Source: UBA7803 sp963822255 (GTDB lineage: Bacteria > Pseudomonadota > Gammaproteobacteria > Pseudomonadales > Azotimanducaceae). Taken from it: a stretch of 64,000 nt of DNA. Each line of letters begins with the position of its first letter. Position 1 is the stretch's first letter. Positions 28,186-36,498 of the stretch are shown here, piece after piece. Location: positions 434,001 through 498,000 of the forward strand of contig CAWGGV010000009.1 of assembly GCA_963822255.1 (NCBI GenBank), read 5' to 3'. The notes under the pieces were generated by a model. The model had not been told where the DNA came from. It ran no database searches and saw only the letters and a list, made by a program, of their open reading frames with translations. Made by a program: the position numbers and the translations under genes.

Positions 28186-28422
28186 ATGAGCCGTCTGACC
28201 ATTACGCTCGATGACGAGCTCCACCGCGCACTCAAGGAGACGGCGGCTCGGCAGCGCCGCTCCATTACATCGATCATCGAGGAGAGCTTGCGGCTTCGGG
28301 GCATCCAGGGCCAGGTGAGCGCCCGCGCGCTGGTCGAGCAGGCACGCCGGCACGCGCAGCTCGACCCCGATGAGGCCATGAAACGGGCGGTCGAGGAGAC
28401 GCGGGACGCCCGCGGGCGATGA
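28186..28422 (+). CDS. ribbon-helix-helix antitoxin
   Basis: MSRLTITLDDELHRALKETA and RQRRSITSIIEESLRLRG form a typical MetJ/Arc-type ribbon-helix-helix unit, and the tail (LDPDEAMKRAVEETRDARG) is the toxin-binding arm. ATG 28186 gives 78 residues. Its stop overlaps the PIN gene start by four bases, so the two are translationally coupled. Confidence 0.85.
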   Translation: MSRLTITLDDELHRALKETAARQRRSITSIIEESLRLRGIQGQVSARALVEQARRHAQLDPDEAMKRAVEETRDARGR

Positions 28423-28853
28423 CCCTGCAGGTTTTCGTGGTCGACACGAACGTCGTGGTCGCGGGATTGATCAACGGGTCCCGTGACAGCCCGGCATCGG
28501 CCATATTGAACGCTGTGTTGTCGGGCGGATTGGTTTACCTTCTGTCGCCGGCCCTGCTGGCAGAGCACCGCGCGGTATTGTTGAGGCCAAAGCCCGCAGG
28601 TCTACACGGTCTGACGGAAGCTGAGGTGGATCAGGTACTGGTCGAACTCACCGCAAACGCGGTGTGGCGTGAGCCGGCCGCGGGCAACCCCGCGCCCGAT
28701 CGAAGCGATGATCATCTCTGGGCACTTCGCGATGCATACCCCGGCAGCATGCTTGTTACGGGTGATCGTTTGCTTCTGGATGAACCCCCGACCGGGAGCT
28801 CGGTGATCTCTCCAAGGACCTGGCTGGAGAACTTCGCCGGCAGAGATCGGTAG
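28419..28853 (+). CDS. PIN-domain toxin of the PIN_3 type
   Basis: VFVVDTNVVVAGLING gives the first aspartate, LLAEHRAVLLRPK the conserved glutamate and arginine, and DRSDDHLWALRDAYPGSMLVTGDRLLL the later acidic pair. This order marks the class called putative toxin component, PIN family. It is coupled to the antitoxin by a four-base overlap. Length of 144 residues is normal and the catalytic residues are all there. Confidence 0.87.
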   Translation: MTLQVFVVDTNVVVAGLINGSRDSPASAILNAVLSGGLVYLLSPALLAEHRAVLLRPKPAGLHGLTEAEVDQVLVELTANAVWREPAAGNPAPDRSDDHLWALRDAYPGSMLVTGDRLLLDEPPTGSSVISPRTWLENFAGRDR

Positions 28854-28947
28854 CCGGCGCCATGAGTTCAATCTTCGGCGAGCAATACCGCTTGAAGCCT
28901 GCAGTCCAGTAGCCCAACGTTCAGCGCGAATGCAGGAAACCATATTT

Positions 28948-29250
28948 ATGCGAACGACCTTAGACCTTCCGGACGACCTCCTGCGCAGAGCCAAGATCGC
29001 GGCCGCGGAGCGCGGCTGCTCGTTGCGGGCGCTATTTGCCCAAGCGCTGGAGCGGGAGTGAAGGACTCCGGAACGACGCCCTCAGCGCCGGTGGAGCTTC
29101 CGCTGCTCGACGTGAGCGACGACTGCACGGTGCTGCAGTTTCAGCCGGAAGAGCTCGAATCGATCGATGCTGGCGACAAGGTGGAGAAGGCACTTGAGAG
29201 CCATCGCCGACGTTAACGTCTTCCTGCCCCTGCTGATTCCTGCGGTTGCT
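28948..29250 (+). pseudogene. vapBC remnant, related to the intact pair at 34686-35367
   Basis: The antitoxin starts MRTTLDLPDDLLRRAKIAAA, close to the live copy at 34686, but a lost base turns GAG-CTG-AAA into GAG-TGA after codon 37; the rest (VELPLLDVSDDCTVLQFQPE) continues in frame afterwards. The toxin start at TTG 29194 (RAIADVNVFLPLLIP) is also matched but similarity ends near 29250. This is a dead older copy of the module. Confidence 0.8.
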
Positions 29251-29314
29251 GGAATCGGGGTGAGCAGCGGAGCGAGGCATCGTTGAGAGTATCGCTCCGC
29301 AGGCGAAGATCACG

Positions 29315-29521
29315 CTACGTCACTGCGTTCTTCAACGAGACCGCCGTCGGTCGAAACCTCCTGAGCACCTGCCGATCCACCGTGATCAGTCTGACGCCCA
29401 GGAATTCCGCCAGCGCAACGGATTCACAGTCATGTGCGGCGCAGCCGCTGGAAGCCGCCAGCCTCAACGCCTCGAGTGAGCCCACGTTGCCATCACCGAT
29501 CTGATGATGCGGTAGAACCAC
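29315..29521 (-). pseudogene. C-terminal remnant of a PIN toxin
   Basis: A minus-strand frame reads LEALRLAASSGCAAHDCESVALAEFLGVRLITVDRQVLRRF, containing the third and fourth acidic positions and the closing strand of a PIN domain. The N-terminal half with the first aspartate and glutamate is missing, so the protein cannot be active. It belongs to a different PIN type from its neighbours. Confidence 0.65.
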
Positions 29522-29682
29522 CGGTCACAGCACCGGATGTAGTTGCTCAACTTCGGACCAGGCGCCGCTCCACAAGGCTTTGCATGTCCCTGCGGCCATC
29601 GACGATCGGGAACCGGGCGCCAATGCTCCCGGCTGAGCATCGGATCACCGTTTGATCCAGTGTCACATCTAAAATCTGTCGA

Positions 29683-30333
29683 ATGAATTTTCCAGCGTTG
29701 AAGGCCAAGCAGCGGGAGATTCGGGACGGTTTCCCGAACGACCTCAGCTTGCGCGTCCATCGCGCGCTGAGCTGGCTGCGGCGGGCCGAAATGGCCGGTG
29801 ACGACCACGACGCCGCCTTCATCTTCTACTGGATCGCCTTCAACGCCGCCTACGCCGATGAGCTGGGCGATGCTGACCTGGAAAGCGAGCGCTCCGTCTT
29901 TGCCGACTACTTCCACCGGCTCACCAGCCTCGATCGTGACCAGCGCATCTACGAGGCGATCTGGCAGCGGTTCTCGCAGGAGATCCGGCTGCTGCTGCGC
30001 AACAAGTACGTATTCCAGCCGTTCTGGCGCCATCAGAACGGCGAACGGAGATGCGAGAGCTGGGAAGTCGCGTTCGAACGAAGCAAGCGGCGAGTCGGAA
30101 GAGCGCTCCAGGAATGCGATACTCGGACGATCCTTTCAACGCTGTTCGACCGCCTCTACGTGCTGCGCAATCAGCTCGTCCATGGCGGCGCCACCTGGAA
30201 CAGCGGCGTCAATCGGAATCAGGTTCGCGACGGCGCCCGCATCCTCGCCGCGCTGGTGCCGGTGTTCATCGACCTGATGATGGACAACCCGAACGCCCCT
30301 TGGGGCGCCCCATATTATCCGGTGGTGGACTGA
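29683..30333 (+). CDS. HEPN-domain protein (Apea-like)
   Basis: A fully helical protein of 216 residues. DDHDAAFIFYWIAFNAAYAD early and LFDRLYVLRNQLVHGGATW late match HEPN proteins; the R-N-Q-L-V-H segment near residue 165 is the R-x4-H catalytic motif of HEPN ribonucleases. Such proteins act in toxin-antitoxin and abortive-infection systems. The next short frame begins one base after its stop and may be a truncated partner. There is no separate antitoxin in view, so a toxic role is inferred. Confidence 0.75.
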   Translation: MNFPALKAKQREIRDGFPNDLSLRVHRALSWLRRAEMAGDDHDAAFIFYWIAFNAAYADELGDADLESERSVFADYFHRLTSLDRDQRIYEAIWQRFSQEIRLLLRNKYVFQPFWRHQNGERRCESWEVAFERSKRRVGRALQECDTRTILSTLFDRLYVLRNQLVHGGATWNSGVNRNQVRDGARILAALVPVFIDLMMDNPNAPWGAPYYPVVD

Positions 30334-30334
30334 T

Positions 30335-30682
30335 ATGGCGGTGTCGGTCCGGAAGGCGGCCGAGCGAGCGGCAGCTATCAGGCTCGCCGAGCTCAACGCG
30401 TCAGTGCTGCGAAGCACGCCGGGCAACTACACCCTGCGCCCCTGCGACAACCTCGTCTCCACCGTCACGGAAGACGACTTTCGGGACGACCTGAGGCGGT
30501 GCCTACACGGCCGTCAGATTTCTGCCATCGAATATGGTCCAGCTCGCGTCCGAAGATGGCGCACCGATTTGAGTTGGCCCATGGGTCGGCAGACAATACG
30601 GCGACCACGGGTGACAGGTATAGAACCATGTCGGTCACCAGCACTGAACGCCCCCGGTTTCCGTCTCGCCGTCTGTCGGTGA
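30335..30682 (+). pseudogene. short frame after the HEPN gene, likely truncated partner
   Basis: It starts MAVSVRKAAERAAAIRLAEL and reads on through GNYTLRPCDNLVSTVTEDDF, with good helical composition for about 55 residues, then becomes arginine-rich and overlaps the start of the Uma2 gene. The PCDNLVSTVTEDDFRDDL part resembles starts of some nuclease-like partner proteins. I take it as the front half of a deleted gene; the family is not known. Confidence 0.4.
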
Positions 30683-31236
30683 GCGACTACCGCCGCATGG
30701 CGGATGCCGGCATCTTCGCCCCCCACGAGCGGCTGGAACTGATCGAGGGGCAACTGCTCGAAATGGCACCGATTGGCACCCGGCACGCCGCAACGACGGA
30801 CAAGCTGAACCGGGAGTTCGGGAGGCGCGTCGCCGACACCGCCATCGTCCGAGTTCAGAATCCTCTGCTCCTTGCACCGGATTCCGAGGTTCAGCCTGAC
30901 CTGATGCTCCTCGAGCCGCGGGAAGATTTCTATGCCGGCAGTCATCCCGTGGCTGCGGACGTTCTGCTTCTCATCGAGGTGGCCGATGCGAGCCGCCGCT
31001 ATGATCGGGACGTCAAGCTCCCGCTCTATGCGCGCCACCGCGTCGCCGAGGTCTGGCTCATCGACCTCGAGGAGGGGTGCCTGGAGATTCACAGGACGCC
31101 GGCTGCCGATGGCTACCGTCTCGTCCTGCACCCCGACATCGACGAGCAGATCGCACCGGAACGGCTACCCGCGTGCGCGCTTCGTGTCGGCGAACTGTTT
31201 CCGCCGCCGACAATGCCGTCTACGCCCGGCTTATGA
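30628..31236 (+). CDS. Uma2-family putative nuclease (DUF820)
   Basis: LSVSDYRRMADAGIFAPHER and LELIEGQLLEMAPIG are the usual N-terminal motifs, followed by EVQPDLMLLEPRED and LLLIEVADASRRYDRDVKLP with the D, E-V and K of the restriction-like fold, then LYARHRVAEVWLIDLEEGCL. It is a different subtype from the Uma2 gene at 5000. ATG 30628 gives 202 residues. It sits between the HEPN gene and a dead MntA/HepT pair. Confidence 0.88.
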   Translation: MSVTSTERPRFPSRRLSVSDYRRMADAGIFAPHERLELIEGQLLEMAPIGTRHAATTDKLNREFGRRVADTAIVRVQNPLLLAPDSEVQPDLMLLEPREDFYAGSHPVAADVLLLIEVADASRRYDRDVKLPLYARHRVAEVWLIDLEEGCLEIHRTPAADGYRLVLHPDIDEQIAPERLPACALRVGELFPPPTMPSTPGL

Positions 31237-31319
31237 CGAGGCACGTCCTCAACGCGGCGGACTTCCTGCCATTGCGGCAGCGGATTCTCGACGAGCGACG
31301 GGCAGAATGGATCGCGTGA
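31233..31319 (+). pseudogene. C-terminal remnant of an MntA-like nucleotidyltransferase
   Basis: The short frame NAADFLPLRQRILDERRAEW is the typical end of MntA/MNT-type nucleotidyltransferases, and its stop overlaps the start of the hepT remnant as in real MntA-HepT pairs. The catalytic N-terminus (GSxxxGxxxxxSDxD) is absent; the Uma2 gene lies where it should be. Confidence 0.6.
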
Positions 31320-31655
31320 TCCTTCGCGAGAAACTCGAGTCGCTCGAGGCGGATGCCGACACTCAAGACACCATCGTGCTGAATCTCACCCGAGCGGTTC
31401 GAGTCTGCGTCGATCTCGGCACGCACATCATCAGCTACACGAACGAACCTACGCAACGTCGCGGTACACAGCTATCAGGCCATCAACTGGGCCATCGTCT
31501 ACTCCATCAGTGATCGTCACCTCGAGGACTTCCGGCAGTTCGCCAAGGAGATTTTCCGCGAAGTTCCTGGAAGCGGACCAGCCCTGACCAAAGCGGCGCG
31601 GCCGGATCTTTCAAGGCACGTCCATCGCTACGGCTCCCCCGCCAGTTCCCTCTGA
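31307..31655 (+). pseudogene. HepT-type HEPN toxin with internal deletion
   Basis: The start MDRVILREKLESLEADADTQ and NLTRAVRVCVDLGTHIISYT match HepT (DUF86). About 40 codons are then missing: NEP is joined, out of frame, to RNVAVHSYQAINWAIVYSIS, which carries the HEPN R-N-x3-H motif, and the frame runs to a stop at 31655. HepT is an RNase inactivated by MntA in living modules. Deletion plus frameshift make this a dead gene. Confidence 0.72.
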
Positions 31656-33241
31656 AAAGCCGGATAGCGGCGATAGGCGTCACGAATACCGGCCAGCCAG
31701 CCGGCGCCCGCAGCCGAAGGATCGAGCTCGGCGCAGGCGAGCACGAGCTCGGCGGCGTGGGCGTAGTGGCCCCGACGCTTGTTCTCGATGACACCGGCGA
31801 CGCGCTTTTCGGCAGCCTTCCGCATGGCCCTGAGCATTGCCGTTCGTGCCGCTGGCTCGGCCGTCACGCCAATACCGGCCACCCTCAGGATCTCATCGAC
31901 TTCCGGTGCGTCGAGCCTCGGCCCGTCCGGCGCGGTCGCCAGGTGCTCGAGCTCATCGATGGTCGGTCCGTCAATCCCCACGCTGTCGATCCCATTGCCT
32001 GGTCCGGGCGCACGCCCGCCGAGTAGCGCGTGGAACAGCGGAAACACCAGGTGACCAGGATGCTCGCCGGCCGACCATCCGAGACCCGGCGCGGCGGCGA
32101 GCAGACTCGCGGCGGTTTTGGCGTTGCCCACCAGAATGTGCAGGAAGGCTCGCTGCCGGGTTGCCTTCTGTGGACAGGCCTCGAGCGCCGCGGCGGCGCG
32201 CTTCTTCAGGGCCGACTTGCCGCGCACCGATCCGAGCCAGCGGCGCAGACGCAGGAAGCTCGGCGCTTCCCGCCACGCGCGCTCGAGACGGGCCGGCAGG
32301 TCCTTGCGTACCAGTTGCCGCGCGGCCAGGGCCGCACCATCGAGAAACTCGCCGCGCGCAAGCGCCGCATCAGTGACCGTCTCGGCAGCCTCGTCGTACG
32401 CCGCAAGCGCCGCTTTCCAGTCCTTCGCCTCCACCAGCGCGCGGCACCACGCCCACAGATCGCCGGCGCGTTTCGTTCTCCGTGCCAGCGCGGCGAGACC
32501 CGCCGCCCCTTCCAGCCGCAGCACCACCTCGCGCAGCCAGCGATCCGCATCGGTATCCCAATCTCTCCGGCGGTCCACCGCCGCGCGCTCCGCCACCGCG
32601 CGCGCTTCCATGAGCGCCCGCCAATCCGGTAGAAAGCTATCGAACCCGGGCAGCGGCTGTAGGGCCACGCGCTCCATGCCGCGCAGCGGCTCCCAGAACT
32701 GGCCGACTCCGTCCACCTCGGCGATTGCCTGAGCCACCGCCCTCGCGCGCTCCGCGGGCGCGGACACCATGTACGTCGCGACCACGTACTGTGCGGCGCA
32801 CTCGGCCACGTCTACCCCGAGGACGTCATCCGCCATCTCGTCCTCGCCGAGGAAGATCTCACCGTCACCGATCGGCAGGAGCAGCGCGCGGAAGATCTCG
32901 AGTGCCGCCCGATAGTTCTCGCCGAGGAAGGCATGCGAGCCCTGTCGCAGGCAGTGGTCGACCTCGGACGGCGCCGCTTCACCGACGCGTCTGGCCACCG
33001 CCGCGAAGGAGACGATCTCGGCAATTCCCGCCTCGGTTGGCCGCGACGGCGCCCAACCCGATCCGCCGCGTGCCGCGCGGTCGACCATGGCGTTGGCGAG
33101 CCGCGCACGGCTCCGTTCGTCGAGCCACGGGATCAACTCACGGACGACAGCACGCAACTCGTCGACGCCGAGCGCTTCCAGCGCGTCCTCCAGGGAAGTT
33201 GCACGCTGTTCCAGGTCCGGCCGGTGCCGCCGTCTCATCAC
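31628..33241 (-). CDS. large helical-repeat protein of unknown function
   Basis: A 537-residue alanine- and arginine-rich protein made of paired helices, for example DLEQRATSLEDALEALGVDE near the start and AGLAALARRTKRAGDLWAW in the middle. No catalytic motif, signal peptide or membrane span was found. Its start overlaps the end of the upstream gene by four bases, so both are one unit. It reads as a scaffold of TPR-like hairpins; the upstream partner resembles DUF6880. No damage is seen. Confidence 0.7.
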   Translation of the reverse strand: MMRRRHRPDLEQRATSLEDALEALGVDELRAVVRELIPWLDERSRARLANAMVDRAARGGSGWAPSRPTEAGIAEIVSFAAVARRVGEAAPSEVDHCLRQGSHAFLGENYRAALEIFRALLLPIGDGEIFLGEDEMADDVLGVDVAECAAQYVVATYMVSAPAERARAVAQAIAEVDGVGQFWEPLRGMERVALQPLPGFDSFLPDWRALMEARAVAERAAVDRRRDWDTDADRWLREVVLRLEGAAGLAALARRTKRAGDLWAWCRALVEAKDWKAALAAYDEAAETVTDAALARGEFLDGAALAARQLVRKDLPARLERAWREAPSFLRLRRWLGSVRGKSALKKRAAAALEACPQKATRQRAFLHILVGNAKTAASLLAAAPGLGWSAGEHPGHLVFPLFHALLGGRAPGPGNGIDSVGIDGPTIDELEHLATAPDGPRLDAPEVDEILRVAGIGVTAEPAARTAMLRAMRKAAEKRVAGVIENKRRGHYAHAAELVLACAELDPSAAGAGWLAGIRDAYRRYPAFQRELAGEP

Positions 33242-34506
33242 GCAGGCCCGAGCAGCCGGGCCAGCACCCCAACCGCCAGATGCTCGCCGCGTGTTGCGGC
33301 AACCATGCTGCGGATGCGCTCCTGAACTTCGTCGGATCGATCCGCGTTCTGTGCCGCCTTCATCGTGAACGAGTATGCGTTCGAGACGTCGAGCGAGCTG
33401 ATCTCGTAGCCATAGCCTTCGATCAGCCAGCGCAGCGCCGCAAGACCCGCCTCGATCGCGAACGCGGGGTTCGTCTCCGCGAAATCACGCGCCGCTCGTG
33501 TCAGCGTCTGGGGCGAGCAGGGGCTCCGGTTGGCCAGCGCGATGGCCGCGTCGAAGAGCTTCGCGTCCTTCGCGGCGGCGAACCACTTGCCCTCTTCCCC
33601 CGGCGTGTGCTCCACGAGATCCGCGAGGATGTCCGCCGGTGGCCGGTGCGGGTATTTCCTCACGATGGCGCGAAACCAGGCGAGATACGTGCCCGTCCGA
33701 TTGGCGTCGACGGCGTAACGTTCGTAGGCCTCGTCGGCGAGCCCTGAGGAAAGCAGAACTTCCTCGCAGGCGCGGGCGATGGCGACGGAGCTGTCGTTCA
33801 GCCCGCGCCCCTCCTCGGCGTAGCGGATCGCTTCGGCCTTCCGCCCCTGCGCCACGAGCGCCCGCATGCCGTACTGGCGTTCATACCACATCTTGTAGGG
33901 CGCGAGCTCGAGCAGATCGAGGAGCTCCGTGTAGCGTTCGGCGGTGAGCAGCGCGCTCAGACAGTTGGTGGTCCCTTTGAAGAAGCCACCCCAGCTCGAA
34001 TCACTCCAGGCCATTCTGGAGATCCCGAGGAGCTGGTCAGCCCAACGGGAGGCCACCTCTTTCGAGGCACAGAGCTCGCCCCAGTGGTCGCCGAGCGATT
34101 CGATGTACGGGATCCCGTCGTCCTGGTAGGCATCGAAGAGGCGCTCGAGCCACGCCTCGCGCGTCTTCGCGTCGACGGGGGCGCGCGCGATGATCGGAAC
34201 GAGCTTGTCGACGGCCGCGTTGACGGCCGAGCCGAGGGCGCCCGATGAGCTGTCCACATGCTCGAGCGCCGGCGATACGCGTTCGAGGAAGATGACAGCG
34301 CCCTCCGCGGCGAGCACGCGGTCCTTGCGGGCCACCGCGCCGATCTCCGAGACCGCTTCCCGGACGCGCCGGACCGCGAGTCGCGACGACTTCCATCCAA
34401 ACGCGTTGCGCCGAAACCGGGCCTTGAAGGCCCATTTGTGCGCGCGGGCAGCCGCGTCCGCCCGGGTAGGTCGTGAGCTGGTCGCTTGTTCGTCATGCCG
34501 CGGCAT
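33238..34506 (-). CDS. DUF6880-like helical-repeat protein
   Basis: From ATG 34506 the protein has 422 residues. After a basic start come AEGAVIFLERVSPALEHVDS and SSGALGSAVNAAVDKLVPII, then WLERLFDAYQDDGIPYIESL, an arrangement I associate with the DUF6880 group. The rest consists of helix pairs such as AEAIRYAEEGRGLNDSSVAI. It overlaps the downstream large protein by four bases. Function is unknown; the pair may form a complex. The family name is from memory and is not certain. Confidence 0.65.
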   Translation of the reverse strand: MPRHDEQATSSRPTRADAAARAHKWAFKARFRRNAFGWKSSRLAVRRVREAVSEIGAVARKDRVLAAEGAVIFLERVSPALEHVDSSSGALGSAVNAAVDKLVPIIARAPVDAKTREAWLERLFDAYQDDGIPYIESLGDHWGELCASKEVASRWADQLLGISRMAWSDSSWGGFFKGTTNCLSALLTAERYTELLDLLELAPYKMWYERQYGMRALVAQGRKAEAIRYAEEGRGLNDSSVAIARACEEVLLSSGLADEAYERYAVDANRTGTYLAWFRAIVRKYPHRPPADILADLVEHTPGEEGKWFAAAKDAKLFDAAIALANRSPCSPQTLTRAARDFAETNPAFAIEAGLAALRWLIEGYGYEISSLDVSNAYSFTMKAAQNADRSDEVQERIRSMVAATRGEHLAVGVLARLLGPA

Positions 34507-34685
34507 ATCGGGCTGCTGCTTCGGTACTATCTGGATCGGCGAGGTTACCGAAGCGGCGGGCACTTCGCGAAGGGGGACAGCCTCAGTACCTCGAACGACC
34601 CCACGGCGCGCCCGTTTCAGGGTCTTTCCTTGACCGGTGACATGCGATCGCGCAGACTCTTGCAGGAAAGCATAAAAGCATATTC

Positions 34686-34955
34686 ATGAGAACCACATTG
34701 GACCTGCCGGACGAACTGCTACGCCGAGCCAAGATCGCGGCCGTGGAACGCGGCTGCACGTTGCGCGCGCTGTTCGCGCACGCTCTGGAGCGGGAGCTGA
34801 AACAACCGGCGCCACCCCCTACAGCGTCGCCGGAGCTTCCGCTTCTGGAGGTGCGCGACGACTGCCCGGTCCTGCAGCTTCAACCGGACGAGTTCGCATC
34901 GATCGACGCTGAAGACGAGGCGGAGAAGGCTCTTGAGAGCCATCGCCGACGTTAA
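34686..34955 (+). CDS. vapB: VapB-type antitoxin
   Basis: MRTTLDLPDELLRRAKIAAV and ERGCTLRALFAHALERELKQ form the ribbon-helix-helix domain of this VapB class; a proline-rich linker (PAPPPTASPE) leads to the toxin-binding end (DDCPVLQLQPDEFASIDAED). It overlaps the toxin start by 23 bases. Two dead relatives lie at 28948 and 38168, so this is the surviving copy in the window. Confidence 0.87.
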   Translation: MRTTLDLPDELLRRAKIAAVERGCTLRALFAHALERELKQPAPPPTASPELPLLEVRDDCPVLQLQPDEFASIDAEDEAEKALESHRRR

Positions 34956-35367
34956 CGTCTTCCTGCCACTATTGATTCCGGCACATCCTGCGCATCGGGC
35001 CGCCATCGACTGGTTCAATGCGCAAGGCGACGGCAGCATCGGCTGGTGCCTGCCGGTGAAGCTCGGCGTTCTGCGTCTGCTCTGCAATCCGAGGATCATG
35101 GGTCAGGACGCGCTGTCGCCCACCCAGGCGCTGGACGTGTGGGCACGGCTCGCAGCGAACCGGAGGCTCACCGACGTCAGCCGCCTTCCCGCAGAGCACG
35201 AGACGCACCTGCGGCGGCTGATCGCAAACCGGGAGCCTTCCCCGAATATCTGGGTGGATGCCTGGCTGGCGGCGCTGGCGATCTGCATGTCCTGCGAGAT
35301 GGTAACGTTCGATCGAGGATTCAGGGCATTCGACGGCGTGGAGCTGCGGCTGCTGGACGCCGGGTGA
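34933..35367 (+). CDS. vapC: VapC-type PIN toxin
   Basis: RAIADVNVFLPLLIPAHPAH gives the first aspartate, then HPAHRAAIDWFNAQGDGSIG and WCLPVKLGVLRLLCNPRIM as in VapC toxins with the TA-VapC signature; WVDAWLAALAICMSCEMVTF and DRGFRAF close the active site. The start is TTG 34933, inside the antitoxin frame. It is a 144-residue RNase toxin, intact, and neutralised by the preceding antitoxin. Confidence 0.88.
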   Translation: MRAIADVNVFLPLLIPAHPAHRAAIDWFNAQGDGSIGWCLPVKLGVLRLLCNPRIMGQDALSPTQALDVWARLAANRRLTDVSRLPAEHETHLRRLIANREPSPNIWVDAWLAALAICMSCEMVTFDRGFRAFDGVELRLLDAG

Positions 35368-35447
35368 CAGCGCAGCTCGAGAACGACGGCAGGCGTGGCC
35401 TGCGAATCGCGTTGCGCGCCTCCACTCGGAGTGCTACAAGTAGCATA

Positions 35448-35723
35448 ATGAGCACCGTAGGGATCCGAGAACTGCGCCAGCGCGCCAGCGAATTGCTCCG
35501 CCAGGTGGCCGCCGGCGAGACCATCGAGATCACCGACCGCGGGCGGCCGGTGGCGCTGCTCACCCCGCTGCCCGATCGAGACGGCCTAGAACGGCTGCGC
35601 GCGTTGGGAGAGGTCTCTGACGTCGAGGGCGAGTTCGACGACCTTCCCGAACCGCTCGACCTTCCCGCTGGCGCGGAGGCGCCTTCGCAGACGCTGGGAG
35701 ACCTTCGCGCCGGTGAGCGCTGA
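35448..35723 (+). CDS. Phd/YefM-type antitoxin
   Basis: VGIRELRQRASELLRQVAAG and ETIEITDRGRPVALLTPLPD are the two motifs of Phd/YefM antitoxins: an N-terminal dimerising and DNA-binding fold, then an acidic disordered tail (VEGEFDDLPEPLDLPAGAE) that covers the toxin. Its stop lies 11 bp inside the next gene. A TACAAGTAGCATAATG segment around the start probably contains the promoter's -10 and operator. Confidence 0.87.
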   Translation: MSTVGIRELRQRASELLRQVAAGETIEITDRGRPVALLTPLPDRDGLERLRALGEVSDVEGEFDDLPEPLDLPAGAEAPSQTLGDLRAGER

Positions 35724-36117
35724 ACGGGTTACTTATGTGGACTCCTCCGCGATCGTCAAGCTCGCTGTGCGCGAATCCGAGTCCGCTGCGCTCAGGTCCT
35801 ATCTGCGGCGACGCAAGCCACTGGTGTGCAGCGCCCTTGCCCGCACCGAGGTGATACGGGCGTTGTTGCCATTGGGCGATGCGGCGATCCGCCGCGGGCA
35901 GCTCGTTCTATCCCGGATCGAGCTGGTGCGCCTGGGGCATCGGGTCCTCGACCGTGCTGGACAACTGCGGCCGCACCAGCTCCGCTCCCTCGACGCCGTT
36001 CACCTGGCCACAGCGGAACTTCTGGGTGAGCGGGGCCAGACGCTCATCGTCACCTACGATCATCGAATGGCTGACGCCGCCCGAGAGTTGGGTTGGCGAG
36101 TGGCCGCACCAGCCTGA
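35713..36117 (+). CDS. PIN-domain toxin
   Basis: VTYVDSSAIVKLAVRESESA supplies the first aspartate, SALARTEVIRALLPLGDAA the glutamate, and QLRSLDAVHLATAELLGERG the third acidic residue, with LIVTYDHRMADAARELGW at the end. The start is GTG 35713, overlapping the Phd-type antitoxin. Length of 134 residues and all catalytic positions are normal, so this is a complete Phd-PIN module. Confidence 0.88.
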   Translation: MSAERVTYVDSSAIVKLAVRESESAALRSYLRRRKPLVCSALARTEVIRALLPLGDAAIRRGQLVLSRIELVRLGHRVLDRAGQLRPHQLRSLDAVHLATAELLGERGQTLIVTYDHRMADAARELGWRVAAPA

Positions 36118-36126
36118 GGAGGATTC

Positions 36127-36498
36127 ATGCCGGGGGCGCTCGACATCGCCGCACTTCAGCAAGCGCTGCGGCACTTCGCCGCCGAACGTCACTGGGAGCA
36201 ATTTCACTCGCCGAAGAACCTCGCCATGGCCCTCTCGGTGGAGGCCGCGGAGCTGGTCGAGATCTTTCAGTGGCTCACCGAGTCGCAGTCGGCCGAGCTC
36301 GATGCCGCCACCCGCGCCGCCGTCGCCGAGGAGATTGCCGACGTTCAGATCTATCTGGCCCGCCTGGCCGACCGGCTGAACATCGACATCCCTCAAGCCG
36401 TGGACGAGAAGCTCGCACGGAACGCCCACAAGTACCCGGCCGACCAGGTCCGGGGCAGCGCCGCCAAGCGCGAGCCCCGACGACCGCTGAGTCCGTGA
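36127..36498 (+). CDS. MazG-like nucleotide pyrophosphohydrolase, intact copy
   Basis: The protein reads SPKNLAMALSVEAAELVEIF and QWLTESQSAEL, then VAEEIADVQIYLARLADRLN, the E-x2-E...E-x2-D metal-binding signature of all-alpha NTP pyrophosphohydrolases of the MazG/iMazG type. It hydrolyses (d)NTPs, possibly house-cleaning or depleting nucleotides. It is about 85 percent identical by eye to the frameshifted copy at 24138 and overlaps, by four bases, a truncated DUF2075 gene. Confidence 0.87.
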   Translation: MPGALDIAALQQALRHFAAERHWEQFHSPKNLAMALSVEAAELVEIFQWLTESQSAELDAATRAAVAEEIADVQIYLARLADRLNIDIPQAVDEKLARNAHKYPADQVRGSAAKREPRRPLSP

